From positions 1 to 64,000 of the forward strand of contig DAIOEK010000009.1 of assembly GCA_036746315.1 (NCBI GenBank): a stretch of 64,000 bases of DNA, in the 5' to 3' direction. Shown here in pieces: positions 34,501 through 42,610 of the stretch (position 1 is its first letter; each line of letters opens with the position of its first letter). The translations under genes were made by a program, and so were the position numbers. The notes beneath the pieces are model-generated. The model made no database searches. It saw only the letters and a program-made list of their open reading frames with translations, and was not told the DNA's origin. The DNA comes from DAIOEK01 sp036746315. Its GTDB lineage: Bacteria; Chloroflexota; Anaerolineae; Anaerolineales; Anaerolineaceae.

Positions 34501-34783
34501 GGACATCGGCAAAGTCGAAATCCTGGCTTTCGAGAAAGCCGGAGGGATACTCGAACAGGTATTTGCCATCTTTGACGTTTTTGAGCCATTCATATTGTCC
34601 CGGCGCGCCCACATGCCAGCCAAAGAAGGCGGCTTCATTGTCAAAGGTAAGGGCGTAGAGCAGGTTGTGACCGGGTGTGGCAGTGGGCGCAGATGGTGCG
34701 CAAGCCGCCAGCAGAAGCAGAATTGATAACACAATGACTGCTGTATAAAGTATGCGCGAACTGATAGATTGAAGATTTTTCAT
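31598..34783 (-). CDS. Giant lipoprotein with about five lectin-like repeats (cassette-borne)
   Basis: Lipoprotein of 1061 aa; lipobox LLAAC with Cys28. The mature chain holds about five copies of a ~180-residue LamG/DUF1080-like beta-sandwich, each with (L/S)xCRxxxxGxYxF and a final LxVNDxELGxAxDxTxxxG type hairpin (e.g. LLVNDVELGSARDATFASG, FYINDEKMVSLHDSTFPTG, FTLNGTELGRAEDTLYPEG). A Thr/Pro linker lies near 240-285 between the first and second. It is probably a surface carbohydrate- or wall-binding protein. ATG 34783 is chosen because the lipoprotein signal starts there. It follows the shared promoter/core element and precedes attC-like site 1. Confidence 0.75.
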   Translation of the reverse strand: MKNLQSISSRILYTAVIVLSILLLLAACAPSAPTATPGHNLLYALTFDNEAAFFGWHVGAPGQYEWLKNVKDGKYLFEYPSGFLESQDFDFADVQISVDVEFLVKTRVEVGLSCRMQPGASGRYFFNIANDGRWDIRRWNNDETILAQGWSDQIKPDKNILATRCVGDQLTLLVNDVELGSARDATFASGSLSFGYAADTAGAGTFDNITVEDWGDGKTQQANLAPVGESTPTQVMAAREPATPTLPPVATATPTLTPIPAATQRPTTIPEGELTLYQTDFDDDDPTLTDWKTFAYSMDKKDFVTEGFKTWTAGGVYRFEQEANTRVFAIYNKDLGSADVDISASGNPPFEGHGGFGLICRYSEAGWYQFMVESSGSWNVRLVKPDENGQLHFHLISSAPPVKYLEGKANLRAECKGDRLTFYINDEKMVSLHDSTFPTGKVGFLGWAFTIGDDWNAVDSFSVSRAQWNEAGLIGPAPTPGADGTIYSTDFGRLDDLKPYWTKMDIGVQGVPGSPLLVGGPGQSAPHTYQYINDFDPGTDVEITADVMGAWNWPRGLICRYSEDGWYETFYMKDDQSHARVALVLGQRDAQGKMTRYIMMNTYYPPKADSQVNLTLTCAGNQISVKLNGEQVLSVEDNTWASGRYGLFITDNLSGNLRGTLLNYTVQKVQTPKAGDVISDKTFNTPEQIAAEFPMDPDDERIHIVDNMLQLAPDSNGLHLYMYTAFKYENSEMFLTALLQSGSYIILHCRAGSPGEITAELRGNGDWNIWSMGQTLAMDNKPSAIRAGENQFVLSCVDDQVSLSANGETLANITLPGYQPVSGTDGFDVIEFSAPIMLSEIRLKIFYSAFTLAATPLLNQFVLPPVYQLGETIFAWDMHNFITGCGGGWWGRDTNPCLWKRIYRQEDWERSWQGEIVWVKGLEDLLTLFTYQPDLYDLPIEISADASLTSKSGAVALFCRGHYEFYIQPDGKWFIRRDQIAEYSLPQTKHLTILAQGTVENFSSENMQLNAVCNGPDLIFTLNGTELGRAEDTLYPEGQAGIFFDVNSEGSFTNVFIKRAK

Positions 34784-34824
34784 GGTGATGTTTTCATCCT
34801 TCCATATCGTAACCATCAAATGAG

Positions 34825-34908
34825 CCAGCCAACTATTAATTACACAGACTCCTAATATGCTGCAATAACTCCAGATAACTATACAACCCAAGTTAAATAT
34901 ACTGCAAT
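34825..34908 (-). promoter_or_regulatory. Shared cassette-head element A (attI-like and promoter-like)
   Basis: On the minus strand, 34866-34829 matches element B (61243-61280) at 31 of 38 positions by eye, with six of seven differences being transitions. It contains TTGCAG, 15 bp, TGTAAT as a possible promoter, and ends in the core-like GTTGGCT (34831-34825). A direct repeat of ATTGCAG lies 42 bp upstream (34908-34902), the same distance as in B. It stands 42 bp before the giant lipoprotein start. Confidence 0.6.
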
Positions 34909-34932
34909 CGTGCTTGGTTATTTATGACAAAA

Positions 34933-35598
34933 TTAAAGCAACACGTTATATGCAAAAGGATCACCGTGACCCGGATAAACGGTATGGATCCCCATCGTGT
35001 TCAGCCTTGCCATGCTCGCTTCTGCGGATGGCAGATCATCCATGATCGAATTCAGCACAGGTTTGCCGTTATTTTCAAATAGATCCCCGCAGAACAGGTC
35101 CCCTTCCGCGGTCAATACCCCGATCGATCCCCCGGAGTGCCCGGGAATGGATAACACCCTGGCGTCCAACCCAAAGCGGGACAGGTCCTGTCCCTCCTCC
35201 AGAAGAATATCCGGGCTGAAGTGCTCCGCCCGCCCGAAGCCGGTGAACAGCGGCACCATCCTGCGGATGAGAAAATTCGGCGCTTGCCGGTTCTCGAACA
35301 TATCGCCGTGTTCCCCCATGCCGGCGTCAAGCCGGTGCATTGCCAGTTGTGTTCCATAGGCTTTGCGAAGGTGGGCAGCATTGCCGGTATGGTCGAAATC
35401 GCCATGCGTAAAGATAATCAACCGCAAGGTTCCCGCTGCGCACCCCGCAGCGGCAAGTTTTTCATCCAGCACACCGCGCATATTGGATGCCCCGCTGTCG
35501 ATCAGGATAAAGCCATTTACAGTCTTGATCAGGTAGCAATTCACATTACCCATGCGCATGGGCAGCGCCAGCTTTATCGGTGTAATCTCATATGTCAT
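34933..35598 (-). CDS. MBL-fold metallo-hydrolase
   Basis: Metallo-beta-lactamase-fold protein of 221 aa. The metal site is FTHGDFDHTGN (about 68-78, HxxxDH form HGDFDH), with later ligands at SIPGHSGGS, CGDLFENN and YPGHGDPF. It opens with the usual LPMRMGNVNCYLIKTVNGF of the glyoxalase-II-like group. Hydrolysis of a thioester, lactone or similar is probable; substrate unknown. The start overlaps the end of the next upstream gene by 11 bp, so the two are one unit. Confidence 0.9.
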   Translation of the reverse strand: MTYEITPIKLALPMRMGNVNCYLIKTVNGFILIDSGASNMRGVLDEKLAAAGCAAGTLRLIIFTHGDFDHTGNAAHLRKAYGTQLAMHRLDAGMGEHGDMFENRQAPNFLIRRMVPLFTGFGRAEHFSPDILLEEGQDLSRFGLDARVLSIPGHSGGSIGVLTAEGDLFCGDLFENNGKPVLNSIMDDLPSAEASMARLNTMGIHTVYPGHGDPFAYNVLL

Positions 35599-36160
35599 TT
35601 TTTCCCTCAGTACGCTTCGATTTATCCCCGCGCGGCAGCCCTGGCAGCAGGAATGGTGTGTTTTGTTTGTATTCAGTGTAAGGCTGCCCGAAGCGGGCTT
35701 CCAACTCTTTTTCCTCGATGTTCCGTATGTACATGACCAGCATGGAACCGAAAAGCAGCACCATAAGTATGGATGCTAATGAGCCTGTCCAGATTGCAAC
35801 ACCCAGATAGGCGGTGATGGTACCAAAAGTCATCGGATTCCTGCACAGCCGGAACGGACCCGACGCAAGCAGGGTCTGGGTGGGCATCATCGGCATGGGT
35901 GTTCCCCCGGCTTCAAACAACTGCTCACCGATGGACCAGAGTGCAAAAAATCCGCCCGGCAGCAGAAACACAATGCCAAGAATGAGGTTGCCTGCGCCAA
36001 GATCGAACCCGGGGAAATGAAAAAAGGCATCCAGGTGTGGGATGAGGCTGACAAGCGCCCAGGGGATCAAAATCAGAAAAACGAAAGCCGCAGGAATCAG
36101 GGCAAATAATCGCTGCCGAAGAGAATATTCCTTCTTTGCCCATTTCAAAAGCTGGTTCAT
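35588..36160 (-). CDS. ICMT/PEMT-type membrane methyltransferase 1
   Basis: Integral membrane protein of 190 aa with four to five helices and the isoprenylcysteine/phospholipid methyltransferase signature near the C-terminus: SGPFRLCRNPMTFGTI (RHPxY-like SAM loop) and EEKELEARFGQPYTEYK. It should methylate a small hydrophobic or thiol substrate using SAM. GGGAGGG precedes the ATG. It is upstream of and overlaps the MBL gene; a second homologue lies 83 bp further upstream. Confidence 0.82.
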   Translation of the reverse strand: MNQLLKWAKKEYSLRQRLFALIPAAFVFLILIPWALVSLIPHLDAFFHFPGFDLGAGNLILGIVFLLPGGFFALWSIGEQLFEAGGTPMPMMPTQTLLASGPFRLCRNPMTFGTITAYLGVAIWTGSLASILMVLLFGSMLVMYIRNIEEKELEARFGQPYTEYKQNTPFLLPGLPRGDKSKRTEGKNDI

Positions 36161-36242
36161 TTTAACCCTCCCTTTAGTTCCATGGCATGATCTTTTGCCA
36201 TACCTGCCGGCGCGGTGAAATTAGCAATCCGCCCGGCGGAGA

Positions 36243-36794
36243 TCAAACAATAAACGGAATGAACATCTTCGTCCGCTGCATGTAGGTCTGATACTCTGCC
36301 CCAAAGAATGCAATACATTCCCTTTCATCAGCCCGTGCCGTGGCTGCCAGTAAAACCGAAGCAGCCAGCGCCAGTATGAACGCCGCCATCCCGGGCAGCT
36401 TAAAGAATATGCCCCAGGTGAGGAGCAGCAATGAACTGTACAGGGGATGGCGAATATAACGGTAAATTCCCGATGTAACCACCTTTGTGGTCTTTTCGAA
36501 AGCCAACAGGTTCGGGTCGCCTTCGCGCTCTTCAACCGGCTTTCCGCCGGTCACCAGGGAACGGACACCCAAAACGAGCGAAACGATGGATGCGACAAGC
36601 AAAATCCACGAGATGATCTGATGCCACGCAAGGGGGGTACGGAACCAATACTGAATATTTAATGCAAACAATCCGGCGATGCACTCCCAGGCAAAAAACC
36701 GATAGAACCCATGCGAACGGGGTTTGAACAGGGAATGGCGCGAGATGTAAATAATTACCATCGATGCCGCCAGGAAAGCAATCCAGCTATACAT
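36243..36794 (-). CDS. ICMT/PEMT-type membrane methyltransferase 2
   Basis: Integral membrane protein of 183 aa with four to five helices. The signature here is closer to consensus than in the neighbouring copy: SGIYRYIRHPLYSSLLL, then ADERECIAFFGAEYQTYMQ. Sequence between the two copies is otherwise quite different, so they are old paralogues rather than a recent duplication. GGGAGGATTAA precedes the ATG. It is followed by homologue 1 and the MBL gene on the same strand. Confidence 0.85.
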   Translation of the reverse strand: MYSWIAFLAASMVIIYISRHSLFKPRSHGFYRFFAWECIAGLFALNIQYWFRTPLAWHQIISWILLVASIVSLVLGVRSLVTGGKPVEEREGDPNLLAFEKTTKVVTSGIYRYIRHPLYSSLLLLTWGIFFKLPGMAAFILALAASVLLAATARADERECIAFFGAEYQTYMQRTKMFIPFIV

Positions 36795-36833
36795 TTAATC
36801 CTCCCGCACCATCGAAGAACCAATTCCGAACGG

Positions 36834-37649
36834 CTATCCTCCCAGCTTCAAGCGGATAAGGTATTGGATCTTCATCATGTCAGAAATCCAACCGGCAAAA
36901 CGAAGGCTGGCATCCATCCTGCCTTCCCGAAAATAGAAGAGCGTATCCAGAATGCGGAAACGGCTGTCCCAAGCCAAAAGATCACGCGGATGCGCCAGCC
37001 CCCAGGTGAGATAAGAGCGTTCATCCATCCCGGCGTTTTTGATCACCATCTTGTTGGCGATTTTTACGCCCCTGGGGGAACTGACATCGAAAAAGATCTC
37101 GCTCCCCGGGAACCTGTCTGTCAGCCGTTTGAGGAACCCCTTTACCTCCGCTTCGGTGAAGTAATAGAAAACGCCGCAGCATATCCAGAAAACGCCATCG
37201 TGGACGGTGATCTCATTCGGCCAGTTTTCATCCAGGAAGGATGCCGCAATGGTTTTGCTTCTCCCCGTTTCGGGTATGAACTGTCTGCGCAAGGCAATCA
37301 CATCCGACAGGTCCAGGTCGTACCACAGCAGCTTACCGTTATCCACGCGGCTGAAGGTGGTATCCAGCCCGCAGCCGATATTCACAATCGTCCCGCCGGG
37401 ATGTTCTTCCAAGAAATTGCGGATGGCAACATCCCCCAGGCGGCTGCGCTGGATCCAGGCAAACTGGCTCAACGGGCTCATGTTTGCCGCAATGGCCGTA
37501 AAGTCGAAATCCACCCTGTTCATCACCTCAACCGCCAGCGGATCCACCAGCAGCGGATCCGCTTTTTGTGTTTCCTGCGCCCTGCCCCACAACGGCAGGA
37601 ATAAAGTCTTTTGCACGTTCCCCAAATCGACTTTCAGTTTTTCCGGCAT
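36834..37649 (-). CDS. Leucine-carboxyl-methyltransferase-like (Ppm1/Tcmp) SAM methyltransferase
   Basis: Protein of 271 aa of the LCMT/Ppm1/TcmP group. Features are KTLFLPLWGRAQET at the start, DPLAVEVMNRVDFDF, motif I GGTIVNIGCGLDTTFSR (about 84-100), the acidic WYDLDLSDVI and VFYYFTEAEVKGFL. Bacterial members methylate polyketides or unknown small carboxylates. The ATG at 37649 is chosen for AAGGTGA; a longer frame lacks support. It heads a run of three methyltransferase genes. Confidence 0.85.
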   Translation of the reverse strand: MPEKLKVDLGNVQKTLFLPLWGRAQETQKADPLLVDPLAVEVMNRVDFDFTAIAANMSPLSQFAWIQRSRLGDVAIRNFLEEHPGGTIVNIGCGLDTTFSRVDNGKLLWYDLDLSDVIALRRQFIPETGRSKTIAASFLDENWPNEITVHDGVFWICCGVFYYFTEAEVKGFLKRLTDRFPGSEIFFDVSSPRGVKIANKMVIKNAGMDERSYLTWGLAHPRDLLAWDSRFRILDTLFYFREGRMDASLRFAGWISDMMKIQYLIRLKLGG

Positions 37650-37770
37650 AACTTCACCTTTTCTTTCTGACGCATACAGTGTCTTTTGTGAATCATGTCC
37701 GTTTATTGAATTGCTGTAATTAATTACGCAAAACCGGGTGGATGGATGCATAAAAGCATCAACTGACAAG

Positions 37771-38109
37771 TTAGTTCAGAAACAGGAACCCGCCGGCCAG
37801 CAGGAAAAGCACAAACAATCCGGGCACCAGAGCCAGCCATACAACCCAGGATCGCTCACCCCGGCGGATGACCGCAAAAAGGCCGGTTGCCCCGGCTGCC
37901 AAACCGCAAAGCATGATAAATATCCCATAGACGGGCAGCACTGCCTGAAGCCATTCCTGATCAATGCCCACCTGCCCGAGCAGACTCGAATTGATGAAGT
38001 TCAGCAAGCCAAACAAGAACGCCAGTGCCACCGCCCACCAGCCCAGCTTTGTGGAAGGCAGATTAAAAAATGGACGGTCTTGATTTTTTAAGTCATTTTG
38101 CTTTTTCAT
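37771..38109 (-). CDS. Small membrane protein, unknown
   Basis: Protein of 112 aa with three predicted membrane helices (about 23-43, 60-80 and 88-110) and a charged cytoplasmic N-terminus. The pairing ARGERSWVVWLALVPG-like loop (IRRGERSWVVWLALVPG) before the last helix is common in small Anaerolineae/Bacillus membrane proteins of unknown role. I cannot assign a function. The upstream gene ends 43 bp before it. Confidence 0.55.
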   Translation of the reverse strand: MKKQNDLKNQDRPFFNLPSTKLGWWAVALAFLFGLLNFINSSLLGQVGIDQEWLQAVLPVYGIFIMLCGLAAGATGLFAVIRRGERSWVVWLALVPGLFVLFLLAGGFLFLN

Positions 38110-38152
38110 TTGCCACCCAATCCATCGAACGGAGAGAATATTTCCATTCCGC

Positions 38153-38806
38153 TCAAACGTATCCCGCCGAATGAATCCATCGCTTAATATCGCGCTGCCC
38201 TAACTTTCCCTTGAAAAAGCGATTATCCGCATTCACCCGCTCCAGAGCAGCGCACAGCGCCCCGGGCTCCGCATTTGCCAGTTCCACAGCGCTGCCGTAC
38301 CCAGCTTCCAGCAGCATTTTCGCCGAAAGCGGGCTGGTCCATTGCACCCGGGTAAGGTCGCACAACCGGCAAAGCTCACCCGCCGTTGCTTCATCCACAC
38401 CCAGCGATGCGATTCTGTCCCTGCCATCCGCACCCGCCGCCAACTCAAAGTAACCCAGTGTGGTGGATATCCCGCCGGCTGCCAGCCTGTCGATCTGCTG
38501 CGCTGCAATCCAGTTGAATTCCTGCAACGGATACGGCTTGGGGAAATAGCTCTCGATCTCCCGCCGCAGCAGATTCAGGTACCCCGCATCGATGCCGGTA
38601 AGCGCAGCCAGCTTTTTCATCTTTTCCGCGTTTTTTAGTTCCCTGCGCAGATTCGCAAAGGTGTGGATGCCCTGCGCCTTCAGTAAATCGAATTTCTCCC
38701 GAATGCCTTCCTTTAAACATGCCCGGCTTGGAACCAGATCGGAGGACTCGATCCTTTCCTGCAGATCATCCAGACTGATCTTTTCAGCATCAATATGGTA
38801 TGCCAT
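38153..38806 (-). CDS. DUF4332 (helix-hairpin-helix) protein
   Basis: Protein of 217 aa, DUF4332-type. It has tandem helical hairpins of the helix-hairpin-helix kind: LLKAQGIHTFANLRREL, LAALTGIDAGYLNLLRREIE, IDRLAAGGISTTLGYFE and AKMLLEAGYGSAVELANA. Such repeats usually bind DNA or nucleic-acid enzymes. ATG 38806 follows GGGAG. It is divergent from the DNA polymerase III alpha paralogue, 180 bp away, so joint regulation is possible. Confidence 0.72.
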   Translation of the reverse strand: MAYHIDAEKISLDDLQERIESSDLVPSRACLKEGIREKFDLLKAQGIHTFANLRRELKNAEKMKKLAALTGIDAGYLNLLRREIESYFPKPYPLQEFNWIAAQQIDRLAAGGISTTLGYFELAAGADGRDRIASLGVDEATAGELCRLCDLTRVQWTSPLSAKMLLEAGYGSAVELANAEPGALCAALERVNADNRFFKGKLGQRDIKRWIHSAGYV

Positions 38807-38986
38807 CATTTTCTCCCGTTCCATTCCCCAGCAGAAGTTCATCCACCGGCAGGTGAAGAGTATTCCACCGGTTCAGGCAGTCCCCGCACATTGCCATTGA
38901 CTATCCCAATGATGATTATAAGGAATTATGGGAATGTACACCACACCAAACACCTAAAATCAACATTGCGTTTAGAATCCAGGTAT

Positions 38987-41900
38987 ATGTTCGTTCATCT
39001 TTGCACCCACTCGGCGTATTCACTGATGGAAGGTCTGGCGCTCCCAGGGGATCTTGCCCGGGCTGCCCGCGCGGACGGTATGTCCGCCCTGGGGCTGACC
39101 GATCACCGTCTGATGACCGGCGCGGTGGAATTTGTGCACGCCTGCCGGGCGGAAGGCATCCGCCCCTTGCTGGGACTGGAGATCGACCTGCGCGGCGGCA
39201 GGCTGCCTTTGCTGGCTGCCAGCCCTGCGGGCTGGGCGAACCTGTGTCGTCTGAGCAGCGCGCTGGCGCTGCGAGACTCCCCCGATGAACCCTGCCCGCC
39301 GGGGCTGCTGGCATCCCATGCTGCAGATGTGATCGCCCTGGGCGGCGAACTCGCCGAAATATACAGCCTGAAGGATATCTTTGCCGACCGGCTGTATCTC
39401 ACCCTGCAAAACCCGGGACGCGGGCTGCCGGTCTCCAACCTGGCGCGGGAATTGGACGTGCAGCTGGTCGCCACAGCGCCGGTGTATTATCTGACTCCCG
39501 AACAGGCTGCCCTCCAGCAGACAGTAACCGCCATGCGCACGCTCCAGCCGGTCTCCGAACTGCCGGCAGGGGCATTTGCTCCCCCGGGTGCATCCCTTCT
39601 ACGCAGCATCGAAATGGAAGCGCGCTTCCGGCACTTTCCCAAAGCGATCAAAGCCACGCTCGAAGTCGCCGAACGCTGCCGGTTCGACCTCCCGCTCGGG
39701 GAGCCGCGCATGCCCGCAGTGCCGCTGCCGCCGGGCATGACCGCCGCCCAGACGTTGCGCCTGCGCGCAGAGGCGGGCGCCCGCAGACATTACGGCAGCA
39801 TCACACCGGAAATCCAGGCACGTCTCGACCACGAACTCGAAGTGATCGCCCGCCTGGGCTTCGAAGCGGTGTTCCTGATCGTGGAAGACATCCTCAACTT
39901 TGCCCGCCAGACAGGCGTACCCTACTCCTCGCGCGGATCAGCCGCCTCCTCCCTGGTGGCACACTGCCTGGATATCACCAGCCCTGATCCCCTGCGGCTG
40001 AACCTGTACTTCGAGCGCTTCCTCAACCCCGAACGAACCATCCCGCCCGACATCGACACCGACCTGTGCTCCATCCGCCGCGACAGCATCATCCGGCACG
40101 TATTCGAGACCTACGGTGCAGACCGGGTTGCCATGGTGGGCACCATCAATCGTTTTCGCCCCCGCTCTGCACTGGGAGAAGTCGCCAAGGCTCACGGCAT
40201 GGACCCGGCGAAGATACGTGAGATGGTCAACCAGCTGCCATATGGTTTCTGGGCGCGCTTCGAAGAACACCAGACCGATGGCGCTGCGCCGCCCTCGCCC
40301 TTCGCGGAACTGCAAACCGCCCATCCCTCGCCAGCCTACCGGCAGATATTCGCCGAAGCGGAAGCGCTGCTCAAGCTGCCCCGCCATCTCTCGGTGCATG
40401 CCGGCGGCATCATCGTGTCGCCGGGTCCGATGACCGACCTGGTACCGGTGATGCGTTCAGGCAGCAAAGGCATCGTCATCACCCAGTTCGATCTCGACTC
40501 GGTGGAAGCGCTGGGGCTGGTCAAGATCGATCTGCTTGGCATCCGCGGGCTGACCGTTCTAGGGGATGTCGCCGAGTTCATCCAGGCACAGCAGCCCAAA
40601 CGTTACCCCACCCGGCTGGCGGTGCTGGATGCCACACCGGCTGAAGACTCCGCCACCTCCGACCGCATCGAGAACGGGCAGACCATCGGTTGTTTTCAGA
40701 TCGAAAGCCCCGGCATGCGCGCCACCCTGCGCGAGATCCACGCCCGCAGCCAGGATGATGTAATGGTCGCCCTGGCGCTCTTCCGCCCCGGTCCGCTGAC
40801 CGGCGGGCTGAAAGACGCCTTCGTGCGGCGCTTCAAAGGGCAGGAGGCGGTACAGCATCTGCATCCGGCGCTGGCTCCCCTGCTGGACGAGACCTTTGGC
40901 GTGATCCTCTACCAGGAGCAGGTGCTGCGCATCGCCAACGCGCTGGCCGGTTTCAGCCTGGCCGAGGCGGATCTGCTGCGGCGGGCGATGAGCCACTTCG
41001 ACCCCGGCAAGCGCATGCAGGAGTTGCAGCACAAATTCATCACCGAAGCCCAGGCACGCAGCAATGTGCCGCCGGAGACCGGGGAGCGCATCTGGGAGAT
41101 GATGGCGGCCTTCGCGGGATATGGCTTCCCCAAGGCACACGCCGCCTCGTACGCACAGGTCGCCTGGCGCTCCGCCTGGTGCAAAACACATTTCCCGGCG
41201 GAGTTCATGGCAGCCGTGCTTGCCAACTGGGGCGGATACTACAGCCAGCGCGTTTACCTCAGCGAAGCGCACCGGCTGGGGCTGGCGGTACACCCGCCGC
41301 ACATCAACCATTCCGGGGTGAATTTCGTCGTTTCGCCCGATGACGGGGCACTGTATATGGGGCTCGACCAGGTCAAAGACCTGACCCGCCGCACCATCGA
41401 GCGTATCCGCCGCCAGCGCCCCTTCCACTCGCTGGAGGACTTCCTCACCCGCGTGGACCCGCGCCCGCAGGAGGCGGACAACCTGGTGCGCGTCGCCGCA
41501 CTGGACGGGATGGGCAACATCCCCACCCTGCTGCGCCGCCTGGGGGGCGGACGCTGGATACCGGGGCAGATGAACCTGTTCACCTGGGAGACGGCGGCAG
41601 AGGAGGATTGGGGCGTGGCGCAGAAAGCCGCCGCCCAGCAGGAAATTTTGGACATCAGCCTCGAAGCGCACCCGCTGGAACTTGCCGAAGCGCGCATCCG
41701 CGCCGCGGGGGCGCTCACCACCGTGGATGCCGCCGGACTGGTCGGTCAGCGGGTGACCGTGGCGGGGGTGAAGCAGACCTCACACCGCAGCCGCACCTCG
41801 CGCGGGGATGCCATGCTGTTCCTGACCCTCGAAGACCTTTCGGGTATGCTGGATGTGGTGCTCTTCCCGGATGCCTACCGCCAGTACAAGCGCGTCCTCT

Positions 41901-41998
41901 CCGGCTCCGGTCCGTTCCTGATCAGCGGTGTGGTGGAGATGGATGATACACGCGGCGAACCGCTACTGAAGGCGGAGCGGGTGATCTCCCTTGCCTGA
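38987..41998 (+). CDS. DNA polymerase III alpha-subunit paralogue (DnaE2/ImuC-like)
   Basis: C-family polymerase of 1003 aa. It begins with a PHP domain (HLCTHSAYSLMEG, GLTDHRLMTGAVEF), followed by the palm with the catalytic aspartates in PPDIDTDLCSIRRDS, the fingers (PRHLSVHAGGIIVSP, FRPGPLTGGLKDAF, ILYQEQVLRIANALAGF, YGFPKAHAASYA), a helix-hairpin-helix (about 830-860) and a C-terminal OB fold (LFLTLEDLSGMLDVVLFPD). It lacks the tau-binding tail of replicative DnaE and is ~150 residues shorter, so it resembles the error-prone DnaE2/ImuC group. No imuA or imuB is adjacent. The start codon is uncertain because the ribosome site is weak. Confidence 0.85.
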   Translation: MFVHLCTHSAYSLMEGLALPGDLARAARADGMSALGLTDHRLMTGAVEFVHACRAEGIRPLLGLEIDLRGGRLPLLAASPAGWANLCRLSSALALRDSPDEPCPPGLLASHAADVIALGGELAEIYSLKDIFADRLYLTLQNPGRGLPVSNLARELDVQLVATAPVYYLTPEQAALQQTVTAMRTLQPVSELPAGAFAPPGASLLRSIEMEARFRHFPKAIKATLEVAERCRFDLPLGEPRMPAVPLPPGMTAAQTLRLRAEAGARRHYGSITPEIQARLDHELEVIARLGFEAVFLIVEDILNFARQTGVPYSSRGSAASSLVAHCLDITSPDPLRLNLYFERFLNPERTIPPDIDTDLCSIRRDSIIRHVFETYGADRVAMVGTINRFRPRSALGEVAKAHGMDPAKIREMVNQLPYGFWARFEEHQTDGAAPPSPFAELQTAHPSPAYRQIFAEAEALLKLPRHLSVHAGGIIVSPGPMTDLVPVMRSGSKGIVITQFDLDSVEALGLVKIDLLGIRGLTVLGDVAEFIQAQQPKRYPTRLAVLDATPAEDSATSDRIENGQTIGCFQIESPGMRATLREIHARSQDDVMVALALFRPGPLTGGLKDAFVRRFKGQEAVQHLHPALAPLLDETFGVILYQEQVLRIANALAGFSLAEADLLRRAMSHFDPGKRMQELQHKFITEAQARSNVPPETGERIWEMMAAFAGYGFPKAHAASYAQVAWRSAWCKTHFPAEFMAAVLANWGGYYSQRVYLSEAHRLGLAVHPPHINHSGVNFVVSPDDGALYMGLDQVKDLTRRTIERIRRQRPFHSLEDFLTRVDPRPQEADNLVRVAALDGMGNIPTLLRRLGGGRWIPGQMNLFTWETAAEEDWGVAQKAAAQQEILDISLEAHPLELAEARIRAAGALTTVDAAGLVGQRVTVAGVKQTSHRSRTSRGDAMLFLTLEDLSGMLDVVLFPDAYRQYKRVLSGSGPFLISGVVEMDDTRGEPLLKAERVISLA

Positions 41999-42220
41999 GC
42001 GACCGATGATTTGCATTTAGTAATGAAATGAAAATTTTCCAGACCGGCTTTCAATTCCGCAAATTTTAGCCTTCCCTTTCATTTTACGCACAAAAGGAGG
42101 CGGATTCTACCTGTCAACTGTGACAATTGTTTGTGAAACAAACAGTCTGAATCTCACGAAATTGGTGTGCCATCCCCGCCCAAGTCCATCCTTCCGGTAG
42201 CAAAACATTGAACAAGCAAA

Positions 42221-42249
42221 TTGATAACAGCAGGCAGACCCGCTATGAT
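42221..42249 (+). promoter_or_regulatory. Promoter of the YeaQ-family gene
   Basis: TTGATA (42221-42226), 17-bp spacer, TATGAT (42244-42249). It is the only good promoter in the 284-bp gap 41999-42282 and lies 34 bp ahead of the start codon. The gap otherwise shows nothing I can support. Confidence 0.7.
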
Positions 42250-42282
42250 GTGGGTAAGGATCATTAATGAAAGGAGAAAAAT

Positions 42283-42537
42283 ATGGGCATACTCTCATGG
42301 ATCATCGTAGGATTGATTGCCGGCTGGCTGGCCGGGCTGGTAATGAAAACCAGATTCGGCGTGATCGGCAATATCATCGTAGGCATTATCGGCGGGCTGC
42401 TGGGCGGCTGGCTGGCGGGTGTATTATTCAAAACCGCCAACGCGGTCTCGGGCATCAACCTGACCACCATTCTGGTATCGTTCCTGGGGGCGGTCGTCTT
42501 GATCTTTCTGGTGCGGCTGGTTACCGGAAGGCGATAA
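42283..42537 (+). CDS. GlsB/YeaQ/YmgE family membrane stress protein
   Basis: Membrane protein of 84 aa of the transglycosylase-associated (YeaQ/YmgE/GlsB) family: three Gly-rich helices, with ILSWIIVGLIAGWLAGLVM, GNIIVGIIGGLLGGWLAG and the C-terminal ILVSFLGAVVLIFLVRLV. Members are induced by stress and their mechanism is unclear. Strong AAAGGAGAAAAAT ribosome site, own promoter upstream and a strong terminator downstream: a single-gene unit. Confidence 0.93.
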   Translation: MGILSWIIVGLIAGWLAGLVMKTRFGVIGNIIVGIIGGLLGGWLAGVLFKTANAVSGINLTTILVSFLGAVVLIFLVRLVTGRR

Positions 42538-42576
42538 CCTTCATCCCGATCCGCTACCGGTGACTCCGGACATTTT

Positions 42577-42610
42577 GCACTTTCCCTCCGTGAGGAGGGA
42601 AAGTGCTTTT
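42577..42610 (+). terminator. Rho-independent terminator
   Basis: GCACTTTCCCTCC (42577-42589), loop GTGA, GGAGGGAAAGTGC (42594-42606), then TTTT. A perfect 13-bp stem behind the YeaQ-family gene. Confidence 0.92.
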
